DNA of 64,000 bases, taken from assembly GCA_963787645.1 (NCBI GenBank), contig CAWBDS010000013.1, positions 1 through 64,000 of the forward strand, in the 5' to 3' direction. This DNA comes from Palsa-504 sp963787645. GTDB lineage: Bacteria; Actinomycetota; Actinomycetes; Streptosporangiales; Streptosporangiaceae. The notes under the pieces were generated by a model. The model had not been told where the DNA came from and did not search any database. It saw only the letters and a list, made by a program, of their open reading frames with translations. Positions 27,014 through 36,434 of the stretch are shown piece by piece. Each line of letters starts with the position of its first letter. Within the stretch, counting starts at the first letter, position 1. The translations under genes were made by a program, and so were the position numbers.

Positions 27014-28855
27014 TTAGCTGGACTGGTCAGGCGGTTCGCTGCTCTCTTCGGGAGCGCCGGGAGCGCCGGGAGCGCCGGGGACGACGAGTTCGCTGGGCTC
27101 GAAGCCGCCTTCGGCGGCCACGGCGGCCAGTTCGTAACCCAGCAACTCGGGCGTAGCGGGTACCGGCGCGCGCCGGCCGGTCAGCGCCGAGGCGACGGCC
27201 GCGATCACGTTGGCCGCGATGGCGAACCCGAAGGCCACGCCGAGGCCGCTGTGGAACGGCGCCGTGATCAGGTGCGGGAAGAACTGCCGCCCGGTCACGT
27301 AGGCCGCATGGGCCGGAGGCAGCTGATGCAGCAGCGGGCCGAGCAGCTGCTGTATCGGGTTGTAGCCGAGGAAGGAGGCGAACAGCACGCCGATCGGGGG
27401 CAGGTGCGAGATCGGCGCGGCCGTGGCGGCCGGGACGCCCTGGGCGATCAGCCCGCTGGACATGGCGGCCGGGAGCTTGCTGGACAGGCCGGCCACCATC
27501 AAGGTGAAGAAGATGCCGATCGACAGGACGAACGCGGAGTTCTGGAAGGTGGCGATCATGCCGCCTGCCGCCCCGCGCCGGTCGGCCGGGACCGAGTTCA
27601 TCATCTCCGCCCAGTTCGGCGAGAAGAACAGCCCGGAGCCAAACCCGTTGAGGGCGATGACCAGCGCGAACTCCCAGTAGGAGAAGTCCACCGGAACGAA
27701 AATCAGTAGCAGGAAGCTCGCTCCGGTCAGCAGCGCCCCGCCCACGGTGAATGCCTTAGCGCCGAACTTGTCGGACAGTACGCCGGACAGCGGCGCGGCC
27801 ACCAGGAAGCCGGTCGTCAACGGCACCAGGTAGATGCCGGCCCACAGCGGGGTCTGGCTGAAGTCGTAGCCGTGCAGCGGCAGCCAGATGCCCTGCAGCC
27901 AGATGATCAGCATGAACTGCATGCCGCCGCGGCCCATGGCCAGCATCAGGCTCGCGATGTTCCCGGCGGCGAACGCCCGGATCTTGAACAGCGAGATGCG
28001 GAACAGCGGCTCGGCCACCTTGGTCTCGACGTACACGAAGATGACCAGCAGCGCGAGGCCGCCGAAGAGCGCGGTGAGCACCCACGGGTTGGTCCAGCCC
28101 ATCGGGTGCCCGCCGTAGGGCAGCAGGCCGTAGGTGATGCCGACCAGGATGGAGACCAGGCCGGCCGCGAACAGCAGGTTACCCCACCAGTCCATCTGCG
28201 CGTGCTTGCGGATCCCGATGTCGTGCAGCATGAAGTACGCCCACACGGTGCCGAACACGCCGATCGGCGCCGAGACCAGGAAGATCAGATGCCAGTTCAC
28301 CGGGGCCAGGACGCCGCCGAGGATGAGGCCGATGAACGACCCGGCGATGGCCGCGATCGAGTTTACGCTGAGGGCGCGGCCGCGCTGGTTGGCCGGGAAC
28401 GCGTCGGTGACGATGGCGGCGGCGTTCGCGAACAAGAACGCGCCGCCGATACCCTGCACGACCCGCCAGATGATCAGCCACATCGCCCCGTCCGCCCCGT
28501 GCATCCAGGACACGGTCAGGAAGATCGAGGCCACGCTGAATATCGCGAAGCCCAGCGTGTACATCCGCACCCGGCCGAACATGTCGCCCAGCCGGCCGAA
28601 CGACACCACCAGCACAGCCGAGACCACCAGGAAGCCCATGAACATCCACAGCAGGTAGCTGGTGTTTCCGGGACTCAGCGGGTTCAGCCCGATGCCGCGG
28701 AAGACATCCGGCAGCGCGATCAGCACGATCGACTGGTTGATCGTCGCCATCAGCATGCCCAGCGTCGTGTTGGACAGCGCGATCCACTTGTAATGCGGGC
28801 TGAGCGCACGGCCGCCCTGCTCTGGCGCGCCTGCCGCGTCAGAAGGAACCGTCAT
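27014..28855 (-). CDS. DHA2-family MFS transporter (EmrB/QacA type)
   Basis: About 613 residues from the ATG giving MTVPSDAAGAPEQGG. Fourteen hydrophobic helices are discernible. Motif A is GRLGDMFGRVRMYTLGFAIF (helix 2-3 loop) and the motif-C region is AIAGSFIGLILGGVLAPVNW. Such transporters export drugs, dyes or amphiphilic metabolites using the proton gradient. Its large final extracytoplasmic loop (SSKLPAAMSSGLIAQGVP to HAAYVTGRQFFP) is typical. The C-terminus ends in a PGAPGAPGAP tract from a 9-bp tandem repeat (about 27048-27078). No regulator gene is adjacent. Confidence 0.92.
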   Translation of the reverse strand: MTVPSDAAGAPEQGGRALSPHYKWIALSNTTLGMLMATINQSIVLIALPDVFRGIGLNPLSPGNTSYLLWMFMGFLVVSAVLVVSFGRLGDMFGRVRMYTLGFAIFSVASIFLTVSWMHGADGAMWLIIWRVVQGIGGAFLFANAAAIVTDAFPANQRGRALSVNSIAAIAGSFIGLILGGVLAPVNWHLIFLVSAPIGVFGTVWAYFMLHDIGIRKHAQMDWWGNLLFAAGLVSILVGITYGLLPYGGHPMGWTNPWVLTALFGGLALLVIFVYVETKVAEPLFRISLFKIRAFAAGNIASLMLAMGRGGMQFMLIIWLQGIWLPLHGYDFSQTPLWAGIYLVPLTTGFLVAAPLSGVLSDKFGAKAFTVGGALLTGASFLLLIFVPVDFSYWEFALVIALNGFGSGLFFSPNWAEMMNSVPADRRGAAGGMIATFQNSAFVLSIGIFFTLMVAGLSSKLPAAMSSGLIAQGVPAATAAPISHLPPIGVLFASFLGYNPIQQLLGPLLHQLPPAHAAYVTGRQFFPHLITAPFHSGLGVAFGFAIAANVIAAVASALTGRRAPVPATPELLGYELAAVAAEGGFEPSELVVPGAPGAPGAPEESSEPPDQSS

Positions 28856-28935
28856 GGACGGACACGCTCCCCACCTGAGACCCGGGTACTTGCTAATCCT
28901 CAACTAACAATGACAGATCAGACCACATCCGCGCC

Positions 28936-29316
28936 TCAGCGGGTCGAGCGCCCGAGTAGCTTCTCGATGCTCCGGCGCTCGCGCTTGGTCGGACGACCCG
29001 CGCCGCGGTCCCGGACCGCCACCGGGACAGCCTCCTCGCGGGGCGGAGGGGGAGGGCTGTTGTCGATGTAGCACTCGGCGGCGGCCGATGCGCTGACCCG
29101 CTTACTGATGACCTGCTGCACGACCACGACGCGTTCGCGTCCCTCGGCGCGCAGCCGCACTTCGTCACCGGCCCGCACGGCATGCGCGGGCTTCACCCGG
29201 ACCCCGTTGACCCTGACGTGCCCGGCCCGGCAGGCAACGGACGCCGCCGAACGGGTCTTGGCCAGCCGCACCGACCAGATCCAGCTGTCCACCCGCCCCG
29301 CCTCAGCACCTGCCAC
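28936..29316 (-). CDS. S4-domain RNA-binding protein (Hsp15-like)
   Basis: 126 residues from a GTG at 29316; a GTG at 29292 is an alternative. The S4 domain spans about residues 8-60: RVDSWIWSVRLAKTRSAASVACRAGHVRVNG, then VKPAHAVRAGDEVRLR. A basic tail, GRPTKRERRSIEKLLGRS, follows. Family members bind rRNA or stalled 50S subunits under stress. It is divergently oriented to the DUF885 gene, with 57 bp between them that must hold both promoters. Confidence 0.85.
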   Translation of the reverse strand: MAGAEAGRVDSWIWSVRLAKTRSAASVACRAGHVRVNGVRVKPAHAVRAGDEVRLRAEGRERVVVVQQVISKRVSASAAAECYIDNSPPPPPREEAVPVAVRDRGAGRPTKRERRSIEKLLGRSTR

Positions 29317-29373
29317 CCCAGCAACTGTAATGCGATACGTGGCCAGGCCTGCCGGCCAGCTAGGGTCTTCGGC

Positions 29374-31037
29374 ATGCCTTCGATCGACAGCATCGCCGAG
29401 GATTACGTGGAGCGGGCGTCCGCCTTGGACCCGGCCCTGGCCACCTACGTCGGGATCGCCGGACACGACCGTGAGCTGCCGGATCTCAGTGTTGACGGGT
29501 TCGCCGAACGGGCCGAGCTGGATCGCTCGACCCTCGCTGCTCTCGATACGGCCGAGGTACCCGGGCTGCGCGAGCAGACCGCGCGGGCCGCGATGCAGGA
29601 GCGGCTGGCCGTAGCCGTCGAGCGCTACGACGCCGGGGACGCTACCAGCGAGCTCAACGTGATTGATAGCTGGGTGCAGCATGTGCGTGAGCTCTTCGAT
29701 CTGATGCCCGCCGAGGGCGAGGAGGCCGCCGCCGCCGTCGCCAAGCGCATGGCCGCAGTGCCCGCGGCCTACCGTCAGTTCTCGCAGACCTTGCTCGGTG
29801 CGGCCCGGAACGGCCGGCTCCGGCCCGGCTGCAGGTCGAGGAGGTCGCCAAGCAGTGCGCCGCCTGGGCCACGCCGGAGGACTCCTTCTACGGTGGACTG
29901 GTAAAGCGGCTGACCGGGGTTCCGGACTCGCTGCGCGAGGAGCTGGACGCGGCGGCCCGCGAGGCGACGGCCGCCACGGCTGAGCTCGGCGGCTTCCTGC
30001 GCCGTGAGCTGCTCCCGCTGGCGCGGGAGAAGGACGCCTGCGGACCGGAAGTCTACGCCCGGGCGTCACGGTACTTCCTGGGCGCCGCCGTGGACCTGGC
30101 GGAGGCCTACGCCTGGAGCTGGGAGGAGATCGCCCGGCTGCGCGCCGAGCAGGCGCGAGTGAGCAGCCTGATCCGGCCGGGCGCCACCCGGGAGGAAGCC
30201 GTGGCGATCCTGGACCAGGACCCGGCGCGGTCCATCGAGGGCCGGGAGAACTTCCGCGCCTGGATGCAGGAACTGGCTGACCGCGCCATCTCGCAGTTGC
30301 ACGGACGACACTTCGACATCCCGCAGCCCGCGCAGCGCATCGAGGCGATGATCGCTCCGGTCGACGATGCCGGGATCTACTACTCCGAGCCCTCCGAGGA
30401 CTGGTCCCGGCCCGGGCGCATGTGGTGGTCGGTGCCGTCAGGTCTTGACACCTTCGCGACCTGGAAGGAGGTCACGAGCGTCTACCACGAGGGGGTGCCC
30501 GGTCACCACCTGCAGATCTCGCAGTCCCTGGCCGAGCGGGAGAAGCTGAACCGCTGGCAGCGGCTGATGTGCTGGGTCTCGGGCCACGGCGAGGGCTGGG
30601 CGACCTACGCCGAGCGGCTCATGGGCGAGCTCGGATACCTCGATGACGATCCGGGGGCGTACCTCGGGATGCTCGACATGCAGATGATGAGCGCCTCCAA
30701 CGTGGCCTTGGACATCGGGGTGCACCTGGAGCTGGAGATCCCCAGGGGCACCGGCTGGCGGGAGGGCGAGCGCTGGACTGCCGGGGCCGCCTGGGAGTTC
30801 CTGCAAGCCCACTCCAGCTGGGACCAGAAGCGGCTGCGCTTCGAACTGCACCGTTACCTCGGCTGGCCTGCGCAGGGCCTGTCCTACCAGCTCGGCCAGC
30901 GAGTCTGGCTCCAGGCCCGGGAAGAAGCCAAAGCCAGGGCCGGAGCTGCCTTCAGCCTCAAAGACTTCCACTCCCAGGCGCTCAGCCTGGGCGCCATGGG
31001 CCTGGATCCGCTGCGTGAGGCGCTGTCCCGCTGCTAG
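29374..31037 (+). pseudogene. DUF885-family putative metallopeptidase, single frameshift
   Basis: Starts at ATG 29374 (MPSIDSIAEDYVERASALDP). The C-terminal two thirds contain the metal-binding segment VTSVYHEGVPGHHLQISQSL and the downstream SGHGEGWATYAERLMGELG, hallmarks of this soluble peptidase-like family. The reading frame changes near 29818-29825. Upstream it reads LLGAARNGRLRPG and downstream RLQVEEVAKQCAAWATPEDSF, consistent with one lost base in a C/G-rich run. About 554 residues if repaired. Everything else is well conserved, so a sequencing indel is as likely as true decay. Confidence 0.8.
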
Positions 31038-31089
31038 GACCGTACGGCAACTTGAAAGCTCATCATCAAGATGGAGCCAAGATGGAGCC

Positions 31090-32037
31090 ATGATGGCCTC
31101 GCAGGAGTCTTCAGCGGCCCGCTGGCCCGGGTACCGGCCGGTCCTTGACCGGGTGGCCGAGGCGGTGCGGGACGTGCTGGGCAGCGGGCGCGTACCGGAT
31201 CAGATACCCGCGATCGCCGGCGCCGATCCGCGCGCGTTCGGCCTGGCTGTCGCGACCGTCGAGGGAGAAGTGCACGGGGTGGGGGAGTGGCGCCGGCGAT
31301 TCTCGATCCAGAGCATCTCCAAGGTGTTCACGCTCGCCCTGGTGATCGAGAACGACGGGGAGGCGCTGTGGACCCGGGTGGGACGAGAACCGTCGGGCAC
31401 TCCGTTCAATTCGCTGGTCCAGCTCGAATACGAGCATGGGATCCCGCGCAACCCGTTCATCAATGCCGGCGCCCTGGTCGTCACCGACCGCCTGCTCACG
31501 CTCACCGGAGACGCGTGCGGCGCCGTTGAGCGATTCCTGCGCACCGAGTGCGCCTGTCCGCAGATCGCCAGCGACCACGTGGTCGCGTCCTCCGAGGCGG
31601 AGCACGGTCACCGGAACGCCGCCCTGGCTCATTTCCTGGCCAGCTACGGCAACCTGGAAAACCCCGTCGGCCGGGTGCTTGATCATTACGCCCGGCACTG
31701 CGCGATCGCGATGAGCTGCGCCGAGCTGGCCTTGGCCGGAGGCTTCCTCGCGCGTCACGGCGTGCGCCGCGACGGCTCCCGGCTGATTTCGCGCAGCGAC
31801 GCCAAGCGCATCAACGCGATCATGCTGACGTGCGGCACCTACGACGCGGCTGGTGAGTTCGCGTACCGGGTCGGGGTGCCGGCCAAGAGCGGCGTCGCCG
31901 GGGGCATCCTGGCGATCATTCCAGGACGCTGCAGCTTGTGTGTGTGGAGCCCGGGTCTGGACGACAAAGGCAACTCGATCGCCGGGATCACAGCTCTCGA
32001 CGCGTTCACCACCCTGACCGGCTGGTCGGTGTTCTAG
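31090..32037 (+). CDS. glsA: glutaminase
   Basis: A 315-residue serine-dependent beta-lactamase-fold glutaminase converting glutamine to glutamate and ammonia. The S75-I-S-K78 catalytic pair lies in FSIQSISKVFTLAL. NPFINAGALVVTD and SSEAEHGHRNAALAHFLASYGN are conserved substrate-site segments. The C-terminal GVPAKSGVAGGILAIIPG and LDDKGNSIAG match the family closely. The frame is intact and length is normal. The ATG at 31090 (MMASQES) is preferred, with GGAGCC directly upstream. Confidence 0.95.
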   Translation: MMASQESSAARWPGYRPVLDRVAEAVRDVLGSGRVPDQIPAIAGADPRAFGLAVATVEGEVHGVGEWRRRFSIQSISKVFTLALVIENDGEALWTRVGREPSGTPFNSLVQLEYEHGIPRNPFINAGALVVTDRLLTLTGDACGAVERFLRTECACPQIASDHVVASSEAEHGHRNAALAHFLASYGNLENPVGRVLDHYARHCAIAMSCAELALAGGFLARHGVRRDGSRLISRSDAKRINAIMLTCGTYDAAGEFAYRVGVPAKSGVAGGILAIIPGRCSLCVWSPGLDDKGNSIAGITALDAFTTLTGWSVF

Positions 32038-32038
32038 C

Positions 32039-33529
32039 TCAGATCGCAGGCGGCCATACGCAGGCAGCGGGCACTGGCAGGCCGGGCGCGACACGGACGT
32101 CATCGTCGGCGATGACCAGCACCGCGCGGCCTTCGGTGTCGTACCGGGGCCAGGGTGGGAGGCCGGGATGGCTGGGATCACCATCACGGGCAAAGGCGAT
32201 CCAAGCGTCATGCAGTGCGCCGGTGACCCTGCCGTTCACCTCATCGCTGATGCCTTGGACGAACGGTGCACCGGCCCACCGGTCCATGGCGGCGAAGGTG
32301 AACGGCAGGTCCAGGCAGTGCGGGGAGCCGAGTGCGCCCGCGGCCAGGGGTGAGGTGACCTCGAACTGGTAGACGCGGACCGGCCGGCTTGCGGCCCGGT
32401 CGCCGGCTACGCGCAGGCCGCCGCAGCGGTACAACTCGTCGGTGACGATCTGGCTGAGAATCCCCGCCGGGCCCCGTCCGGGGTGCGCAGCGGCGTAGGC
32501 GTGGTACAGGTCTTCGGCGTGGCCGGGGTGGCGTTTGGCCGCCCACGCGGTGACCTGCTCGCTGGTGGTGTCGGCGTACCGGGGATCCAGGGCGAAGGCG
32601 AATGACGCCTCGTCCCGGGTCCAGCCGATCAGCATCTCCAGGCTCGTGTCCGTGAGCGCGGCGACGGGGTGCCTGGACATGGTGGCGTCATCGATCACCG
32701 GACGGTAGGCCAGCGACCACTCGCCGAATTCCGCGTATTCGCCGAGCACGCCGATCGTGCCGCCGATCAGGTTCTCCCAGGGTTCGCCGCGCAGCGCGTC
32801 GATGTTGTCGTGTCCGAGATGCCGGGCCAGCGCGCGGGTGCGCGTGGCGGCGTCCTGCGCGCTGGGCAGTTCCAGGCCCAACGGCGGGCTTTGCAGGATG
32901 CCGCGGTGGAACAGGTCGCGCGCGCCCGGATGCTGCGCGAGCGCGGCGATCGAGAAGGCGCCGCCGGACTGCCCGACCAGCGTGACGCGGGAGGGGTCGC
33001 CGCCGAACGCGGCCACGTTTGCGGCCATCCACCGCAGCGCGGCAACCTGGTCGGTGAGCCAGACGTTCTCATCGCCGACTCCGGCGAGAAAGCCCAGCGG
33101 CCCGAGCCGGTAGTTGATCGAAATCCCGACCAGGTCGCCGTCTCGCGCGAAGGTGTCGGCGGCGTACGCCGGCATGTTCCCCGATCCGGTGAGGAAGCCG
33201 CCGCCGTGGATCCACACCAGCACCGGGCGCCGCGCGTCATTCAGGCCCGGGGTCCACAGGTTCAGGGTCAGGCAGTCCTCGGCGAACGGCGGATCCCCGT
33301 GCGTCCCGATCACCGGTGACCCGCCAGGCAGCCACGGCTGCGGAGCCGATGGCCCGTACCGGGTCGCGTCGAGCACGCCGGCCCAGCCCGGATGGGCCCG
33401 GGCGGCCCGCCAGCGCAACGGACCGATGGGCGGGACGGCATAGGGCATGCCGCAGAAGGCCAGCAGGCCGTCCTCCGCACACCCGCGCACCGCCCCGGTG
33501 GTCGTATTAACGACGAGCTGATCCGTCAT
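32039..33529 (-). CDS. type B carboxylesterase
   Basis: 496 residues from the ATG giving MTDQLVVNTTTGAVRG. The oxyanion motif is HGGGF at residues 108-112 and the nucleophile elbow GQSGGAF has S188. EDCLTLNLWTP is the family signature near residue 85, and LGSPHCLDLPFTF carries the catalytic His. No signal peptide, so it is probably cytoplasmic. Such enzymes hydrolyse a wide range of esters or carbamates. It is convergent with glsA, the two stops being one base apart. Confidence 0.92.
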   Translation of the reverse strand: MTDQLVVNTTTGAVRGCAEDGLLAFCGMPYAVPPIGPLRWRAARAHPGWAGVLDATRYGPSAPQPWLPGGSPVIGTHGDPPFAEDCLTLNLWTPGLNDARRPVLVWIHGGGFLTGSGNMPAYAADTFARDGDLVGISINYRLGPLGFLAGVGDENVWLTDQVAALRWMAANVAAFGGDPSRVTLVGQSGGAFSIAALAQHPGARDLFHRGILQSPPLGLELPSAQDAATRTRALARHLGHDNIDALRGEPWENLIGGTIGVLGEYAEFGEWSLAYRPVIDDATMSRHPVAALTDTSLEMLIGWTRDEASFAFALDPRYADTTSEQVTAWAAKRHPGHAEDLYHAYAAAHPGRGPAGILSQIVTDELYRCGGLRVAGDRAASRPVRVYQFEVTSPLAAGALGSPHCLDLPFTFAAMDRWAGAPFVQGISDEVNGRVTGALHDAWIAFARDGDPSHPGLPPWPRYDTEGRAVLVIADDDVRVAPGLPVPAACVWPPAI

Positions 33530-33594
33530 CGCGGGTGCCTGCTTCCACAATGCTCGCCGGCCGACCCCGGCTCGTCAAAGATCAAGGGCATCAT

Positions 33595-33616
33595 ATGGTA
33601 TCAGTCATGATACCAT
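33595..33616. promoter_or_regulatory. 9-bp inverted repeat operator of the RHH-Doc module
   Basis: ATGGTATCA and TGATACCAT are exact reverse complements separated by GTCA, ending seven bases before the antitoxin ATG. An A+T-rich palindrome in this position is what ribbon-helix-helix antitoxins bind for autoregulation. It probably overlaps the -10 region or the start of transcription. Confidence 0.7.
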
Positions 33617-33622
33617 TCATGC

Positions 33623-33826
33623 ATGGCGATGACCCTCAGGCTTACCGACGATGAGACCGAGGCGCTGCGCCGCCGCGCCGAACTCGAGCAGCGGTCCATG
33701 CAGGAAGTTGCCCGGCAGGCGATCCGCGAGTACGTGGAGAACCACAGCCGCGCCGAACTGCTCGATCAGGTACTCGACGAGGAACTGCCGCGCTACGCAG
33801 AGGCGCTGGAGCGGCTCGGTAAGTGA
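33623..33826 (+). CDS. ribbon-helix-helix antitoxin
   Basis: A 67-residue protein with an N-terminal strand, MTLRLTDDETEALRRRAELE, and helix RSMQEVARQAIREYVENH, the MetJ/Arc-type fold. The C-terminal tail LLDQVLDEELPRYAEALERLG would contact the toxin. The stop is overlapped by the GTG of the Doc-like gene (33823-33826). It is expected to bind the palindrome immediately upstream. Confidence 0.85.
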   Translation: MAMTLRLTDDETEALRRRAELEQRSMQEVARQAIREYVENHSRAELLDQVLDEELPRYAEALERLGK

Positions 33827-34203
33827 TCTACCTGACGCTGCCCGAACTGCTGTACGTCGCCGAGCGGACGCTCGGGCCCGGCTATGCAGTACGCGACTAC
33901 GGGCTCCTGGAAGCCGCCCTGGCTCGCCCGCAGGCGACCGCGTTCGGCAAGGATGCGTACCCGGACCTCGATGCCAAGGCCGCCGCATTGCTGCATTCTG
34001 TCGCTCGCAATCAAGCACTCATCGACGGCAATAAGCGGCTCGCGCTCGCCGCTGTCATCGCGTTCTATGGCCTTAACGGCCGTCGCCTGACCTTGACCAA
34101 CGACGAAGCCTATGACCTGGTTATCAGCGTCGCTGCCGGTCAGCGCGACCACGTCGACGACATAGCAGCCGTACTTCAGCGCGCCACACAGCCCCGCCGA
34201 TAA
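33823..34203 (+). CDS. Doc/Fic-family toxin with an altered active-site motif
   Basis: A 126-residue Doc-like protein: YGLLEAALARPQATAFGKDAYPDLDAKAA, then the Fic core SVARNQALIDGNKRLALAAV and LTNDEAYDLVISVAAGQ. Doc kinases phosphorylate EF-Tu using a motif that normally reads H-x-F/L-x-D/E-G-N-K-R. Here the catalytic His position is Gln (Q64, codon CAA) while D68, N70, K71 and R72 remain. The protein may be inactive or have another role. It is translationally coupled to the antitoxin. Confidence 0.85.
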   Translation: MIYLTLPELLYVAERTLGPGYAVRDYGLLEAALARPQATAFGKDAYPDLDAKAAALLHSVARNQALIDGNKRLALAAVIAFYGLNGRRLTLTNDEAYDLVISVAAGQRDHVDDIAAVLQRATQPRR

Positions 34204-34216
34204 TCATAGGCAGGCC

Positions 34217-34954
34217 TCAGGCGGTGAATCCACCGTCGACGGTATAGGTGCTCCCGGTGACGAACGAGGCCTCCGGACCGGCCAGCCAGGCTACCGCGGC
34301 CGCGATCTCGTCGGGCGTGCCCAGCCGTCCGATCGGATGCGCGGCGGTCAGCGAAGCGGCCCGTTGCTCGTCCAGCCGAGCGTCGAGCAGCGGCGTGTGC
34401 ACGTAGCCCGGGCAGATTACGTTGAGCCGGATGCCGTCGGCCGCGTACGCCAGGGCCGCGCTGCGGTACAGGCCGATCAGGGCGTGCTTGGCGGTCACGT
34501 ACGCGGGCACGTCCGGGTGCCCGCGCAGCCCCAGCACACTGGAAATGCCCACGATAGAGCCACCGGAGCGCATCGCGCGGATCTGCGCTCGGGTGCACAG
34601 GAACACGCCGTCCAGGTTGACCGCCAGCGTGCGCCGCCAGGACTCCAGGTCCTGGTCGGCGACCCGCCCGCCGGCGTCCCGGATCGCGGCACAGTTGACC
34701 GCTGCCGCCAAAGACCCGCCCCAATCCGCCGCCGCGGCCATCATCGCGTCGACCGAATCGGCCTGCGTCACGTCCACCTGCACCGCGCGGCCGACGGCGC
34801 ACCGGCCCGCCACCGTGGCGGCCGCCGAAGCGTCCAGGTCCGCGACCAGCACCCGGTAACCGTCCCGCCCGAACCGCTCCGCGCAGGCCGCGCCGATCCC
34901 GGAGCCGCCGCCGACTACCAGGGCCAAGGGCGGCTGCGAAAGCTCAGGAGTCAC
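34217..34954 (-). CDS. short-chain dehydrogenase/reductase
   Basis: 245 residues from a GTG start (VTPELSQPPLALVVGGG). The nucleotide loop GGGSGIGAA lies near residue 15, VNCAAIRDAGG replaces the usual NNAG, the catalytic Ser is in VGISSVLG, and Y-x-x-x-K is YVTAK. The C-terminus IGRLGTPDEIAAAVAWL to TYTVDGGF is classical SDR. An NAD(P)-dependent alcohol/ketone oxidoreductase. It overlaps the ferredoxin gene by about 11 nt and is last in a P450-ferredoxin-SDR operon, so it probably oxidises the alcohol made by that P450. Confidence 0.9.
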   Translation of the reverse strand: MTPELSQPPLALVVGGGSGIGAACAERFGRDGYRVLVADLDASAAATVAGRCAVGRAVQVDVTQADSVDAMMAAAADWGGSLAAAVNCAAIRDAGGRVADQDLESWRRTLAVNLDGVFLCTRAQIRAMRSGGSIVGISSVLGLRGHPDVPAYVTAKHALIGLYRSAALAYAADGIRLNVICPGYVHTPLLDARLDEQRAASLTAAHPIGRLGTPDEIAAAVAWLAGPEASFVTGSTYTVDGGFTA

Positions 34955-35156
34955 GGGTAAGGCTGATCGCGCGTTCGGGGCACGCGGCCTCGGCGGCCTC
35001 CGCGTCGGCGAGCTGCTCATCCCCGATGGCCATGGACGAACCGCGCAGGGTCACGAAGCCTTCTTCGTCATCCGCGAGCAAACCGGGCGAAACGGTGTAG
35101 CACCTGCCGTGGCCCATGCACCGCGAATCGTCGACCGACAGCTTCCAGGACGACAT
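34944..35156 (-). CDS. P450-associated ferredoxin, [3Fe-4S] type
   Basis: A 70-residue acidic protein. Cluster ligands follow the C-x-x-X-x-x-C...CP motif: C13, H16, C19 and C59 (RCMGHGRC and AACPERA). His in the variable position is known among actinobacterial P450 redox partners, which carry a 3Fe-4S cluster or an altered 4Fe-4S cluster. It lies three bases downstream of the P450 and overlaps the next SDR gene. It should pass electrons from a flavoprotein reductase (candidate at 49196) to the P450. Confidence 0.9.
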   Translation of the reverse strand: MSSWKLSVDDSRCMGHGRCYTVSPGLLADDEEGFVTLRGSSMAIGDEQLADAEAAEAACPERAISLTRDS

Positions 35157-35158
35157 GT

Positions 35159-36362
35159 TCACACCTCCCAGCGCAACGGCAAGCTGGTCAAGGACAGCTG
35201 GCCGCCGCGCTCCGTGAGCGGCTCCGCCGTCGCGATCTCGTACGACGGGATGCGCTTGTGCCATTCGTTGATCGCGATGACGAGCTCGTGCCGCGCCAGG
35301 TGCATGCCCAGGCAGCGGTGCGGGCCCGCGCCGAAGCCCAGGTGGTGATTGGCGTCCGGCCGACCGATGACGAAGTCCTCGGGATCAGAGAACTTGCGCG
35401 GGTCCCGGTTGGCCGATGCCAGGCCGAGCCAGAACGACGTCACCCTTCTTCATCAGGCAGCCGTGGAAGTCGATGTCCTGCTTGACCAGCCGGCCGTCCT
35501 GGAACACCAGCGGGTAGATCCGGATGAACTCCTCGATGGCCTTGGGCGTGAGCGACGGGTCGGCGATGATCCGGCGCCGGTCCTGCTCGTGATTGGCCAG
35601 GTAGTAGAAGATGTAGCCGAGCGCGCTGCGCGTGGTGTCCAGGCCCGCGGCCATCAAGGTGAGGCAGATGACGAGCAGGTCGTGGCGGCTGATCTTCTCG
35701 CCGTCGATCTCGGCGCTGACCATCCGGGTCATGAAGTCGGTCTCCGGATCCCCGGGGTGCTTCACCCGCTCGTCCGCGGCCGCGTTGAAGTACTCGTGCA
35801 TCTGGGCTTGCGCCTGCATGGCGCCCTGCGGGTCGTGGCCGAAGAACCCCGCGAAGATCTTCTCCACCCAGACCAGGAACCGCGTGCCGTCCGAGATCGG
35901 CAGGCCCAGGGTGGCCAGGAACATCTCGGTCGGGAACCGGATGGCGAACTCCGCGACCAGATCGCATTCGCCGCGCGGGCGAAGTTCCTCGATGAGCTCC
36001 ACGCAGCGGCTCAGCACCAGCGGCTCCAGCCGCCGGACTGCGGCGGGGGAGAACCAGCGGTTCAGGACCCGGCGCATCTTGGTGTGCTCCGGAGGGTTGA
36101 GCACGTTCGGCAGCACCTCGATGTCCATCCGCGGGTCCATCGCGTTGATGACCTCGCTGCCGAACACCTCCGGCATCTGCAACGCCTCGAGCACGTGCTC
36201 GTACCGGGTCACCATCCAGAACGGCACCGGGGTGAACTCGGCCCGCAGGAACGGGCCGGCCTCGCGGTCCGCGTCCAGCAGCTCATAGTGCTCGAAGACC
36301 GGCCGGTCGACCCGGTAGTCGGTGTGCACGACCGGACAGCCGCCGAACATCGGTACCGCCAT
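35159..36362 (-). pseudogene. cytochrome P450, frameshifted before the haem region
   Basis: Starts at the ATG giving MAVPMFGGCPVVHTDYRV. Visible parts are LNPPEHTKMRRVLNRWFSP (C-helix WxxxR-like), the I-helix AAGLDTTRSALGYIFYYL, and ExxR in IEEFIRIYP. In the second frame come the FWLGLASANRDPRKFSDPE region and the haem-binding loop FGAGPHRCLG. The frames are offset near 35440, where the conserved GDVV-x-x-W stretch looks shortened. A 5-nt loss between GTCG repeats would explain it. About 400 residues if repaired. Direct neighbours are its ferredoxin and an SDR. Unless the indel is an error, no haem protein can be made. Confidence 0.85.
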
Positions 36363-36404
36363 CAGCTGCCTCCCAGCGCGACCGCAACTCAAGAGCAAAT
36401 TATG

Positions 36405-36418
36405 TAAATCATAATCAT
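36405..36418 (-). promoter_or_regulatory. A+T-rich island motif, site 1 (P450 operon)
   Basis: On the minus strand this reads ATGATTATGATTTA, 12 of 14 positions identical to ATTATCATGATTTA in the thiolase/acyl-CoA dehydrogenase promoter (41469-41482). It lies about 43 bp upstream of the P450 start, inside an A+T-rich patch that must hold the promoter. A candidate operator for the local FadR-type regulator. Confidence 0.45.
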
Positions 36419-36434
36419 AGAATAGCCCTCGCCG

